Shown here in pieces: positions 52,081 to 61,043 of a DNA stretch of 64,000 bases. This DNA is from VGTK01 sp046327915 (GTDB lineage Bacteria; Desulfobacterota; Binatia; UBA12015): the NCBI GenBank assembly GCA_046327915.1, contig JAXLXO010000010.1:62001-126000 (forward strand). The letters run 5' to 3'. Position 1 is the stretch's first letter, and every line of letters begins with the position of its first letter. The position numbers and the translations under genes were made by a program. The notes beneath the pieces are model-generated. The model saw only the letters and a program-made list of their open reading frames with translations, was not told the DNA's origin and ran no database searches.

Positions 52081-53708
52081 GCGGCCCCTCCGCGCAGCAC
52101 GGCGCCGGCGCGCGACGCACGATCCGCGCGTCCGCCGTCGACCACGACGCTGCCGTTCAGCAGCACGGTGTCGATGCCGCGCGGCCGCTCGTTCCACGCA
52201 TCGGCCACCGTGTCCGGATCGAAGACCACGATGTCCGCCGCGAGCCCGGGCGCGATGCGGCCGCGGTCCTTGAGGTTCATGCGCTCGGCGTTGAACGAGG
52301 TCATGCGGCGCACGGCCTCCTTCAGCGTGAACAGCTTCAGCTCGCGCACGTAGCGTCCGAGCAGACGCGGGAACGTCCCGTACGACGCCGGGTTGTCGAC
52401 GCCGTTCCCGGTGAGGATGGTGTCGGTCTCGAAGCAGCACGCGCGGTGCGTGAGGACCTTCCGCAGGCTCGCCTCCTCGGACTCCCGCCCCGAGTAGTTC
52501 CAGTTCATGATGCGCGTCTGGCTGCCGAGCTCGGCGATGAGATCGAGGTAGGTCTCGGTCGGCTTCGTGCCGCGCTCGCGCGCGATCTCGGCGACCGTCA
52601 TGCCCTCGAGCTGCGCGTGCGCGCGCTTCGGCACCCAGAGGATTTGCGTGTCGCTCCAGCGCATGCCGAGCGACGGCAGCACGTGGTCGAGGTGGCCGAT
52701 CAGGCGCTCGCGCAGCGTAGGATCGGTCACCGACTCGTGCACGCGCGACAGCGCCCACGGCGGCAGGAAGACGATCAGCGTGGTGTTGCCGCCGACGTAG
52801 GGGAACGCGTCGCAGGCGATGTCGACTCCCTCGTCGAGCAGATCGTCGAGGTGCTCGAGCGTGCGGTCCGTCGTCGGCCACGTCACGTCGCCGACGAAGA
52901 TCAGGTGCGAGTGCTGGACCTTGACGCCGTGCGCGCGCCAAACCGCGGCGGTCTCGTCGAGCGCCGCGAGATTGGTCGGCGGACGCTCGGGGTGCTTCTT
53001 CGACCCGAGCGCGATGTAGCTGCGCGCGTGCGAGGTGTAGACGCCGCGCCGCTCGGCGAGCGGACGCGTCACCGCGATCAGCTCCTCGGTGTCGGCGAAG
53101 ATGCCCGGCGCGTAGCCAAGACCGGTCGAGAGACCGATCGCGCCCTCGTCGAGCGACGCGCGCACGACGTCGGCCATGCGCGCCAGCTCGTCCGGTGACG
53201 CCGGTCCGGGATCGGCGCCCTTGACGGCCGTCCGCACCGTGCCGTGACCGACGAGCTGCGCGACGTTCAGCGCGAGCCCGCGCGACTCGAGCGCCGCGAG
53301 CCAGCTCGCCATCCCGGACCATCCGTAGTCGAGGTCGCGGTCGTGCAGCATGCGTCCGAGGACGGGCAGCAGCTTCGCGTTCTCGTCGCGGTACGGCGCC
53401 GGCGAGCAGCCGCAGTTGCCCGCGACGAGCGTCGTGATGCCCTGCTCGAGCAGCGGGGCGAGCACCTCGCCGTGGTCGGGCTGCGGCAGCACCCAGTCCG
53501 AGTGCGAGTGCATGTCGATGAAGCCGGGGGAGATGGTGCGCCCCGCGCAGTCGATGGTGCGCGCGGCCTCGACGCCCGCGCCCGCCCCCGTGCCGAGGTC
53601 GCCGATCGCGGCGATGCGGCCGTCGGAGATCGCGATCGCGCCGGGGTACGCCTCGCGTCCGGTGCCGTCGAGGATCGAGCCGTTCACGAGAAGGATGTCG
53701 AACGCCAT
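52077..53708 (-). CDS. N-acyl-D-amino-acid deacylase (amidohydrolase)
   Basis: 543 residues from ATG 53708. Amidohydrolase fold: metal motif GFIDMHSHSDW (His67, His69), GNCGCSPAP with the zinc-bridging Cys typical of D-aminoacylases, KVQHSHLIF, and the C-terminal GLAADIVVFDPDTV of the composite beta domain. The family hydrolyses N-acyl-D-amino acids; some members act on N-acyl ureas or dipeptides. The downstream GNAT is translationally coupled. Confidence 0.9.
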   Translation of the reverse strand: MAFDILLVNGSILDGTGREAYPGAIAISDGRIAAIGDLGTGAGAGVEAARTIDCAGRTISPGFIDMHSHSDWVLPQPDHGEVLAPLLEQGITTLVAGNCGCSPAPYRDENAKLLPVLGRMLHDRDLDYGWSGMASWLAALESRGLALNVAQLVGHGTVRTAVKGADPGPASPDELARMADVVRASLDEGAIGLSTGLGYAPGIFADTEELIAVTRPLAERRGVYTSHARSYIALGSKKHPERPPTNLAALDETAAVWRAHGVKVQHSHLIFVGDVTWPTTDRTLEHLDDLLDEGVDIACDAFPYVGGNTTLIVFLPPWALSRVHESVTDPTLRERLIGHLDHVLPSLGMRWSDTQILWVPKRAHAQLEGMTVAEIARERGTKPTETYLDLIAELGSQTRIMNWNYSGRESEEASLRKVLTHRACCFETDTILTGNGVDNPASYGTFPRLLGRYVRELKLFTLKEAVRRMTSFNAERMNLKDRGRIAPGLAADIVVFDPDTVADAWNERPRGIDTVLLNGSVVVDGGRADRASRAGAVLRGGAA

Positions 53709-53804
53709 GGCGTCTCTCTGGCACGGACGCCGATTCCGTGCGACGCCCGACGGGTGAAGTACGAAAGTGGGTTGCTCCTCCGACCGGCGACTGCGAGACC
53801 GCCG

Positions 53805-55457
53805 ATGATGCTCCGTTTGCGCCCGTCGCTCGCCAGAGGCCTCGCGGTGCTGGCCATCGTCGCGTCGTGTAGCGGACTCTGCAGCGAAGTCTCGGCCGCC
53901 GGCCCCGCGCCGTCGCCCTCGCCCTCGCCGGCCGTCAAGAGGAGCGCCGAGGCGGACCTGCGGCCGCCCGACGGCAAGTGGCTGCGCGACGCGGAGGGCC
54001 AGGAGTACTTCGGCCTCAAGACCCGCATGCCGAAGGGCAGCTACGAGTGGGCCAACCCGGAGAAGACCCGCGCCCGCACCGGACACGGCGTCGAGGTCGA
54101 GGTCCTCGATCACGACGACGAGAGCCTCACCATCAAGATCTACCGCACCGACAACGAGCCGACGCCGGCGCCGCCGAGGGGCCCGAGCAAGGCCGAGCTC
54201 GAGCAGGCGGCGCGCACCTACGTCGTGCAGGCGAAGAAGGGCAAGGGCGCGAAGCTCGCGCCGCTCGGTGACGGCCTGCCGCAGCGCGGCCAGTGGCGCA
54301 ACGGATTCGCGATCGCCGACGTGGACGGCGACGGCCACCTCGACATCGTCTTCGGCCCGGCGCGCAAGTCGCACCGCGGTCCGGCGGTGTTCAAGGGGGA
54401 CGGCGCCGGCCACTGGGTGGTCTGGAAGGACGCCCGCTTCCCCAACCTGCCCTTCGACTACGGCGACGCCGCGACCGGCGACCTGAACGGCGACGGCAAG
54501 GTCGACGTCGTGCTCGCGAACCACCTGCGCGGCATCATCGCGATGCTCGGCGACGGCAAGGGCGGCTTCACCGAGTGGAGCAAGGGCATCGAGTTCGGCC
54601 TGCCCGGCGGCCCGGACGCCAAGCCGGTCTTCACCTCGCGCGCGATCGAGCTCGCCGACTGGAACCGCGACGGCCGTCCCGACGTGATCGCCATCGGCGA
54701 GGGGCCGCAGCTGATGGCCGCGGCGCGCCGCACGCAGGTCGGTGGCGGCTCGCGCGGCATCACCATCTATACGAACGCCGGTGACGGCTCCTGGGCGAAG
54801 CGCACGCAGGCCGGCAGCGGCAGCTTCGGCAACACGCTCGCGGTCGCCGACGTGAACGGCGACGGCCTGCTCGACATCGTGGCGGGCAGCGAGCGTCGTG
54901 GCTTCCGCGGGATCCTCGATCTCGGACAGCCCGACGGCAGCTGGAAGGAGACCGAGATCGCCGAGCTTCGCCCCGAGGCCCTCATGCGGGCGGTCGCGAC
55001 GGCCGATTTCGACCGCGATGGGAAGCAGGACATCGCGGTCGGCTACGTGAATTCGGAGCTCGGGGTCGATCGCCGGGGCATCGACGTCCTGCTGAACCGC
55101 GGCGGCACGTGGCAGCGCGTCACGCTGCTCGCGGAGGAGAGCCGCGACGGCTTCAACGCGGTCACGACCGGCGATCTGAACGGCGACGGCAGTCCCGACC
55201 TGGTCGCGGTGGACGAAGCCGGCGCGCTTCACCTGTTCCGGGGAGACGGCAAGGGCGGCTTCACGCGCGAGGCGCTCGCGAAGCCCGCGCTCGCCGAAAA
55301 TTGTGCCGGCTACGGCCTTCAGGCGGCAAAGATCGGCGGCGGATCGGCCGACGACATCGTCGCCAGCTTCGCCGACGAGTCCGAGGAGATGCTCGGCAGC
55401 GGCCCGGGCTGTCCGTCGCAGGGCAGCATCGGTGTCTGGAAGCCGAGGTTCGATTGA
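53805..55457 (+). CDS. Secreted FG-GAP/VCBS repeat protein
   Basis: 550 residues from ATG 53805, which gives a good signal peptide; GTG 53754 would extend the N-terminus before it. After a Pro/Ser-rich stretch and a beta region, six FG-GAP/VCBS repeats with calcium loops occur: DVDGDGHLDIV, DLNGDGKVDVV, DWNRDGRPDVI, DVNGDGLLDIV, DFDRDGKQDIA and DLNGDGSPDLV. Such repeats form a propeller used in adhesion or enzyme scaffolds. It stands directly before the A-B-A-B cluster, 69 bases upstream of the first unit. Confidence 0.88.
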   Translation: MMLRLRPSLARGLAVLAIVASCSGLCSEVSAAGPAPSPSPSPAVKRSAEADLRPPDGKWLRDAEGQEYFGLKTRMPKGSYEWANPEKTRARTGHGVEVEVLDHDDESLTIKIYRTDNEPTPAPPRGPSKAELEQAARTYVVQAKKGKGAKLAPLGDGLPQRGQWRNGFAIADVDGDGHLDIVFGPARKSHRGPAVFKGDGAGHWVVWKDARFPNLPFDYGDAATGDLNGDGKVDVVLANHLRGIIAMLGDGKGGFTEWSKGIEFGLPGGPDAKPVFTSRAIELADWNRDGRPDVIAIGEGPQLMAAARRTQVGGGSRGITIYTNAGDGSWAKRTQAGSGSFGNTLAVADVNGDGLLDIVAGSERRGFRGILDLGQPDGSWKETEIAELRPEALMRAVATADFDRDGKQDIAVGYVNSELGVDRRGIDVLLNRGGTWQRVTLLAEESRDGFNAVTTGDLNGDGSPDLVAVDEAGALHLFRGDGKGGFTREALAKPALAENCAGYGLQAAKIGGGSADDIVASFADESEEMLGSGPGCPSQGSIGVWKPRFD

Positions 55458-55526
55458 CGCAGGGGGCCAAAGGGGCTTACTTGCAGCGGTTCCGAGGAGC
55501 CGTCGAGGCGCAGAGGAGATGAATCC

Positions 55527-56855
55527 GTGAAGAAACTGGCCGCCCTGCTGTTCAGCTTGACGTGCCTGCTGGCCGCACATCCCGCGAAGGCGGAGTTCGG
55601 CACGGCAGACCCCGTCCCCGCAGCGACGTTGCTGCTGCCCTACTTCGAGGTCGACCTCGGCAACACGAACGGGGTCGACACGCTGATCTCGGTCAACAAC
55701 GCGTCGGCGAGCGCAGCGGTCGCGAACGTCGTGCTGTGGACCGACTGGGGCGTCCCGTCGCTCGGGTTCCAGGTCTACTTGACGGGCTACGACGTGCAGA
55801 CCATCGACCTTCGCCAGATCTTCAACGGCGTGCTGCCGGTCACGGCCGACGCGGGCTCCGATCCGACCGACCAGAAGAGCCACAAGGGACCGCTGTCGCA
55901 GGACATCAACTTCCCCGGCTCGACCGGTCCCTGCGGGTCGTCCGGCACGACCTACGACAACCCCGATCCGTCGCTCGCGGTGAAGATCACGAACATCAAG
56001 CGCGTGCACACCGGCCAGAGCTCGAACCTCGACGGCAAGTGCTGGGGTGCGGCCTACGGTGACCAGATCGCGCGCGGCTACATCACGATCGACAGCCTGA
56101 CGCAGTGCACGCTCTCGACCCCGGCCGACCCGGGCTACTTCAACGGCGGCATCGCCGACACGCGCAACATCCTGTGGGGCGACGTGATCTACGTGAACCC
56201 GTCGCAGAACACCGCGCAGGGCGAGACGCTCGTGCACGTCGAGTCCTGCACCTCCGCCGGCGGCGCCTACAGACGTTTCGCCGGGGGCGGCGACTTGATG
56301 TGCCCGGTCACGGCCGGCGACTACACCTTCTACGGCCGCTACACGGCCTTCAGCGCCACGGACGCTCGCGAGCCGCTCGCCACGACCTTCGCCGCCCGCT
56401 ACCAGGGCGCGAACAAGACCGACCTGCTGGTCTGGCGCGACACCAAGAAGACGCCCGCCAAGATCACCTGCGGCTCTTCGCCCTCGTGGTTCCCGCTCGC
56501 CGACACCGACCTCGTCGCCTTCGACACCGAGGAGAACCCGACCGAGGTCTGCGCGCTCGCGGACGGCAACTCGCCCGCCGCGACGAGCAGCTGCTTCCCG
56601 CTCGCCACGCAGCGCACCAACGTCCGCAACGGCAACGCGCTCGCGGGCAAGATGAAGCCGCCCGCCAACGCCGGCTGGCTCTTCCTCAACCTCAGCCACA
56701 CCGTCTCGGGTGACCTGCTCCCCGGCGTCGCACAGGCCTGGGTCGTCGCCACCCGCACCAGCGGTGACGGACGTCTCAGCAACGGCACCAACGCCATCCA
56801 GCTCGACAACGCCCTGAGCCCGAACCAGGCCGGCGACGGCGTCCTGATCCCGTAA
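55527..56855 (+). CDS. Secreted protein of unknown family, A1
   Basis: 442 residues. Signal peptide cut before AEFGTADPVPAATLL. The mature protein opens with LLLPYFEVDLGNTNGVDTLISVNNAS, an N-terminal block shared with B1, A2 and B2. Further shared landmarks are LWTDWGVPSLGF, TGYDVQTIDL, GPLSQDINFPG and a C-terminal domain with several Cys. No known domain is recognised; a beta-sandwich surface domain is plausible. It is separated from B1 by 29 bases and probably co-transcribed. The 3' end from 56382 is part of the near-identical block. Confidence 0.8.
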   Translation: MKKLAALLFSLTCLLAAHPAKAEFGTADPVPAATLLLPYFEVDLGNTNGVDTLISVNNASASAAVANVVLWTDWGVPSLGFQVYLTGYDVQTIDLRQIFNGVLPVTADAGSDPTDQKSHKGPLSQDINFPGSTGPCGSSGTTYDNPDPSLAVKITNIKRVHTGQSSNLDGKCWGAAYGDQIARGYITIDSLTQCTLSTPADPGYFNGGIADTRNILWGDVIYVNPSQNTAQGETLVHVESCTSAGGAYRRFAGGGDLMCPVTAGDYTFYGRYTAFSATDAREPLATTFAARYQGANKTDLLVWRDTKKTPAKITCGSSPSWFPLADTDLVAFDTEENPTEVCALADGNSPAATSSCFPLATQRTNVRNGNALAGKMKPPANAGWLFLNLSHTVSGDLLPGVAQAWVVATRTSGDGRLSNGTNAIQLDNALSPNQAGDGVLIP

Positions 56856-57823
56856 GGCGAAGGAAGGAAGAGGAGATCGAAACCATGAAGAAGCTCGCTT
56901 TCGTCCTCGCCTTCACCGCCGCGACGCTCGCGCTCGGCTCCACGCCGCGCGACGCCCGCGCCGAGATCGGCACCGCCGATCAGGTCCCGGCAGCGACCCT
57001 TCTGCTGCCCTACTTCGAGGTCAAGCTCGACGACACGACCGGCGTCAACACGACCTTCAGCATCAACAACGCCACCGCCACCGCGGTCCTCGCCCACGTC
57101 ACCCTGTGGACCGACGAGGGCGTCCCGACGTTCAACTACGACGTCTACCTGACCGGCTACGACTCGCAGACCGTCAACCTCGCCTCGCTGTTCAACAGCG
57201 GCATCGTGCCGATCACGGCGGACGACCAGGCCGATCCCAGCGACACGATCAGCAACCAGGGCCTCCTGTCGCAGGACATCAACTTCCCGCCCTCCGGTGG
57301 GAGCACCGTGGGCACCTGCGAGGTGGCGTACTCGAGCCCGGAGCTGTCGGCGACGGAGCTCAAGCACATCCGAACCGCGCACACCGGACGTCGCTCGGAC
57401 GTGCTCAACGGCTGCGCCGGCGGCAACTACGGCGACCTGGTCGCGCGCGGCTACGTCACCGTCGACGTCGTCAACAGCTGCACCTCGGTCAACGGCACCG
57501 ATCCGTCCTACTTCACGACGCTCACGACGCAGCAGAACGTGCTCTGGGGCGACTACACGATCTCCAACGAGGCCAACAACTCCGAGAGCGCCAGCTCGCT
57601 CGTCCACATCGAGGCCTGCCCGACAAGCCTGCCGCTCTCCGTCGGCAGCGACCAGGCGGCGCTCTGCCCGTTCGCGTCGGGTGACTACACCTTCTACGGC
57701 CGCCTCAACGGCTTCACCGCCACCGACCAGCGCGAGCCTCTCGCCACGACGTTCGGCACCCGCTTCGTCAACGGCGGCACCTTCAACGGCGGCACCGACC
57801 TCCTCGTCTGGCGCGACAACAAG
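56382..57823 (+). repeat. Near-identical block, copy 1 (1,442 bp)
   Basis: Identical to 59176-60617 (offset 2,794) except at four positions: 56453, 57373, 57646 and 57785. It starts within A1 and ends within B1. Outside it the two units are clearly diverged. See the finding on gene conversion. Confidence 0.95.
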
Positions 57824-58246
57824 GTCTCTCCGACCGGCGCCAACAGGAAGCACAACTGCAGCAAGACCCCGTCGTGGTTCCCGCTCTCCCAGACCGACGT
57901 CGTGTCGTTCGACGAGACCGAGAACCCGGTCGACCTGTGCTTTCTGCCCGACAACGTCTCGCCCCCGATCGGTGGCGTGCAGTCCTGCTTCCCGTTCGTC
58001 GCGCAGCGCGTCCCGCTGGCCACCGGCAATCCGCTCGGCAAGCCGGTCAACGTGCCGCAGTCGTTCGGCTGGATCTACCTCAACCTGAACCACAGCATCT
58101 CGGGCATGGATCCGCAGCCCGGCATCGCTCAGGCGTGGGTCGAGTCCGTCCAGAGCGCCAACGGCCGCTTCGCGGTCGGCTTCCAGGCGATCCCGTTCGA
58201 CAACGCGTCCTTCACCAGTTCGGGCGGCGTCATCTTCATCCCGTAA
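56885..58246 (+). CDS. Secreted protein of unknown family, B1
   Basis: 453 residues. Signal peptide before AEIGTADQVPAATLL, then LLLPYFEVKLDDTTGVNTTFS. Same family as A1 by the N-terminal block, the GLLSQDINFP motif and the Cys positions, but with its own insertions. GAAGGAAGGAAGAGGAG precedes ATG 56885. No recognisable domain. Compared with B2 it differs mainly after residue 313 and is otherwise identical; both B genes have exactly equal length. Confidence 0.8.
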   Translation: MKKLAFVLAFTAATLALGSTPRDARAEIGTADQVPAATLLLPYFEVKLDDTTGVNTTFSINNATATAVLAHVTLWTDEGVPTFNYDVYLTGYDSQTVNLASLFNSGIVPITADDQADPSDTISNQGLLSQDINFPPSGGSTVGTCEVAYSSPELSATELKHIRTAHTGRRSDVLNGCAGGNYGDLVARGYVTVDVVNSCTSVNGTDPSYFTTLTTQQNVLWGDYTISNEANNSESASSLVHIEACPTSLPLSVGSDQAALCPFASGDYTFYGRLNGFTATDQREPLATTFGTRFVNGGTFNGGTDLLVWRDNKVSPTGANRKHNCSKTPSWFPLSQTDVVSFDETENPVDLCFLPDNVSPPIGGVQSCFPFVAQRVPLATGNPLGKPVNVPQSFGWIYLNLNHSISGMDPQPGIAQAWVESVQSANGRFAVGFQAIPFDNASFTSSGGVIFIP

Positions 58247-58267
58247 GACCTTCGTCGGACTCCACCA

Positions 58268-58302
58268 CGGGCGGGGATGGCGCGTGAAGCCGTCCCCGCC
58301 CG
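58268..58302 (+). terminator. Hairpin between units 1 and 2
   Basis: CGGGCGGGGA (58268-58277) and TCCCCGCCCG (58293-58302) form a 10-bp stem, with an inner GGC/GCC pair in the 15-base loop. The 83-bp gap between B1 and A2 contains it, so the two units may be separate transcripts. Confidence 0.55.
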
Positions 58303-58329
58303 TTCTGCATCGACCTCGAGGAGCGACAC

Positions 58330-59649
58330 ATGAAGAGAATCGCGATTGCTCTCGCCCTGCTCGCAGGGCTCGCCTGCGCGGCACCGGCACGCGCCGAGTT
58401 CGGCACGGCCGACCCCGTCCCCGCAGCGACGCTGTTGCTGCCCTACTTCGAGGTCGACCTCGGCAACACGAACGGTGCCGACACGCTGATCTCGGTCAAC
58501 AACGCCTCGGCGACGGCGATCGTCGCGAACGTCGTGGTGTGGACCGACTGGGGCACCCCGTCGCTGGGCTTCAACGTCTACTTGACGGGCTACGACGTGC
58601 AGACCATCGACCTGCGCCAGATCTTCAACGGCGTGCTGCCGGTCACCGCGGACGCGGGCGCGGATCCCACCAACACGCTCAGCCCGAAGGGACCGTTGTC
58701 GCAGGACATCAACTATCCCGGCTCGACCGGACCGTGCGGCTTCGGGACTTCGTACAACCTCCCCGACCCGTCGCTCGCGGTGAAGATCACCAACATGAAG
58801 CGCGTGCACACCGGCCAGAGCTCGAACCTCGACGGAAAGTGCTGGGGTGCCACCTACGGTGACCAGATCGCGCGCGGCTACGTCACGGTCGACACCGTGA
58901 ACTCGTGCTCGCTCTCGACGCCGGCCGACCCCGGCTACTTCGCCTCCTTCACCACCGCGCAGAACGTCATGTGGGGCGACGTGATCTACGTGAACCCGTC
59001 GCAGAACACCGCGCAGGGCGAGGCGCTGGTCCACATCGAGGCCTGCAACGTCGCCACCTCGTACGCCCGTTTCGGCGCCGGCCCCGGCTACGCTTGCCCG
59101 GTCAACGCGGGCGACTACACCTTCTACGGCCGCTACACGGGCTTCAGCGCCACCGACGGACGCGAGCCGCTCGCGACGACCTTCGCCGCCCGCTACCAGG
59201 GCGCGAACAAGACCGACCTGCTGGTCTGGCGCGACACCAAGAAGACCCCCGCCAAGATCACCTGCGGCTCTTCGCCCTCGTGGTTCCCGCTCGCCGACAC
59301 CGACCTCGTCGCCTTCGACACCGAGGAGAACCCGACCGAGGTCTGCGCGCTCGCGGACGGCAACTCGCCCGCCGCGACGAGCAGCTGCTTCCCGCTCGCC
59401 ACGCAGCGCACCAACGTCCGCAACGGCAACGCGCTCGCGGGCAAGATGAAGCCGCCCGCCAACGCCGGCTGGCTCTTCCTCAACCTCAGCCACACCGTCT
59501 CGGGTGACCTGCTCCCCGGCGTCGCACAGGCCTGGGTCGTCGCCACCCGCACCAGCGGTGACGGACGTCTCAGCAACGGCACCAACGCCATCCAGCTCGA
59601 CAACGCCCTGAGCCCGAACCAGGCCGGCGACGGCGTCCTGATCCCGTAA
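58330..59649 (+). CDS. Secreted protein of unknown family, A2
   Basis: 439 residues, paralogue of A1. The 5' half is diverged from A1 (several substitutions and small indels: TALS vs DQKS type changes) while its 3' end from 59176 is almost identical to A1. Signal peptide ends before AEFGTADPVPAATLL. Cleft-like Cys positions agree with A1. Function unknown. Confidence 0.8.
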   Translation: MKRIAIALALLAGLACAAPARAEFGTADPVPAATLLLPYFEVDLGNTNGADTLISVNNASATAIVANVVVWTDWGTPSLGFNVYLTGYDVQTIDLRQIFNGVLPVTADAGADPTNTLSPKGPLSQDINYPGSTGPCGFGTSYNLPDPSLAVKITNMKRVHTGQSSNLDGKCWGATYGDQIARGYVTVDTVNSCSLSTPADPGYFASFTTAQNVMWGDVIYVNPSQNTAQGEALVHIEACNVATSYARFGAGPGYACPVNAGDYTFYGRYTGFSATDGREPLATTFAARYQGANKTDLLVWRDTKKTPAKITCGSSPSWFPLADTDLVAFDTEENPTEVCALADGNSPAATSSCFPLATQRTNVRNGNALAGKMKPPANAGWLFLNLSHTVSGDLLPGVAQAWVVATRTSGDGRLSNGTNAIQLDNALSPNQAGDGVLIP

Positions 59650-60617
59650 GGCGAAGGAAGGAAGAGGAGATCGAAACCATGAAGAAGCTCGCTTTCGTCC
59701 TCGCCTTCACCGCCGCGACGCTCGCGCTCGGCTCCACGCCGCGCGACGCCCGCGCCGAGATCGGCACCGCCGATCAGGTCCCGGCAGCGACCCTTCTGCT
59801 GCCCTACTTCGAGGTCAAGCTCGACGACACGACCGGCGTCAACACGACCTTCAGCATCAACAACGCCACCGCCACCGCGGTCCTCGCCCACGTCACCCTG
59901 TGGACCGACGAGGGCGTCCCGACGTTCAACTACGACGTCTACCTGACCGGCTACGACTCGCAGACCGTCAACCTCGCCTCGCTGTTCAACAGCGGCATCG
60001 TGCCGATCACGGCGGACGACCAGGCCGATCCCAGCGACACGATCAGCAACCAGGGCCTCCTGTCGCAGGACATCAACTTCCCGCCCTCCGGTGGGAGCAC
60101 CGTGGGCACCTGCGAGGTGGCGTACTCGAGCCCGGAGCTGTCGGCGACGGAGCTCAAGCACATCCGCACCGCGCACACCGGACGTCGCTCGGACGTGCTC
60201 AACGGCTGCGCCGGCGGCAACTACGGCGACCTGGTCGCGCGCGGCTACGTCACCGTCGACGTCGTCAACAGCTGCACCTCGGTCAACGGCACCGATCCGT
60301 CCTACTTCACGACGCTCACGACGCAGCAGAACGTGCTCTGGGGCGACTACACGATCTCCAACGAGGCCAACAACTCCGAGAGCGCCAGCTCGCTCGTCCA
60401 CATCGAGGCCTGCCCGACAAGCCTGCCGCTCTCCGTCGGTAGCGACCAGGCGGCGCTCTGCCCGTTCGCGTCGGGTGACTACACCTTCTACGGCCGCCTC
60501 AACGGCTTCACCGCCACCGACCAGCGCGAGCCTCTCGCCACGACGTTCGGCACCCGCTTCGTCAACGGCGGCACCTTCGACGGCGGCACCGACCTCCTCG
60601 TCTGGCGCGACAACAAG
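59176..60617 (+). repeat. Near-identical block, copy 2 (1,442 bp)
   Basis: Matches 56382-57823 with four mismatches. It spans the end of A2, the 29-bp spacer (same ribosome binding site) and the first two thirds of B2. Confidence 0.95.
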
Positions 60618-61040
60618 TTGATGCCCACCGGCACCTACAAGAAGCACAACTGCAGCAAGAAGCCGGCGTGGTTCCCGCTCTCCCAGACCGACGTCGTCTC
60701 GTTCGACGAGACCGAGAATCCGGTCGATCTCTGCTTCCTGCCCGACAACGTCTCGCCCCCGATCGGTGGCGTGCAGTCCTGCTTCCCGCTCGTCACGCAG
60801 CGCGTCCCGCTGGCGACCGGCAACCCGCTCGGCAAGCCGGTCAACGTGCCGCAGTCGTCCGGCTGGATCTACCTCAACCTGAACCACACCCTCTCGGTCG
60901 TCGATCCGCAGCCCGGCATCGCTCAGGCGTGGGTCGAGTCCGTCCAGAGCGCCAACGGCCGCTTCGCGGTCGGCTTCCAGGCGATCCCGTTCGACAACGC
61001 GTCCTTCACGCAGATGAACGGGACCATCCTGATCCCGTAA
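59679..61040 (+). CDS. Secreted protein of unknown family, B2
   Basis: 453 residues, same length as B1. Nearly identical to B1 up to residue 313, then differing at a handful of sites (for example KVSPTGANRK against KLMPTGTYKK). The changed region is near the junction before the KHNCSK Cys motif, so a surface loop may be under diversification. Ends 3 bases before the convergent DUF1573-like gene. Confidence 0.8.
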   Translation: MKKLAFVLAFTAATLALGSTPRDARAEIGTADQVPAATLLLPYFEVKLDDTTGVNTTFSINNATATAVLAHVTLWTDEGVPTFNYDVYLTGYDSQTVNLASLFNSGIVPITADDQADPSDTISNQGLLSQDINFPPSGGSTVGTCEVAYSSPELSATELKHIRTAHTGRRSDVLNGCAGGNYGDLVARGYVTVDVVNSCTSVNGTDPSYFTTLTTQQNVLWGDYTISNEANNSESASSLVHIEACPTSLPLSVGSDQAALCPFASGDYTFYGRLNGFTATDQREPLATTFGTRFVNGGTFDGGTDLLVWRDNKLMPTGTYKKHNCSKKPAWFPLSQTDVVSFDETENPVDLCFLPDNVSPPIGGVQSCFPLVTQRVPLATGNPLGKPVNVPQSSGWIYLNLNHTLSVVDPQPGIAQAWVESVQSANGRFAVGFQAIPFDNASFTQMNGTILIP

Positions 61041-61043
61041 GCG

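Noticed and set aside
52077..56699. Stop-free antisense frame of 4.6 kb on the minus strand across A1, the FG-GAP gene and the deacylase
   Set aside because: Only the deacylase part (to 53708) is a real gene. The rest is the complement of strongly supported rightward genes and shows low-complexity Arg/Ala/Gly composition, as expected from high GC with few stop codons.
315..58587. Each CTTGACG treated as a -35 promoter box
   Set aside because: Most lie inside coding regions without a -10 box at 16-18 bases, so they are reported as a word enrichment instead.
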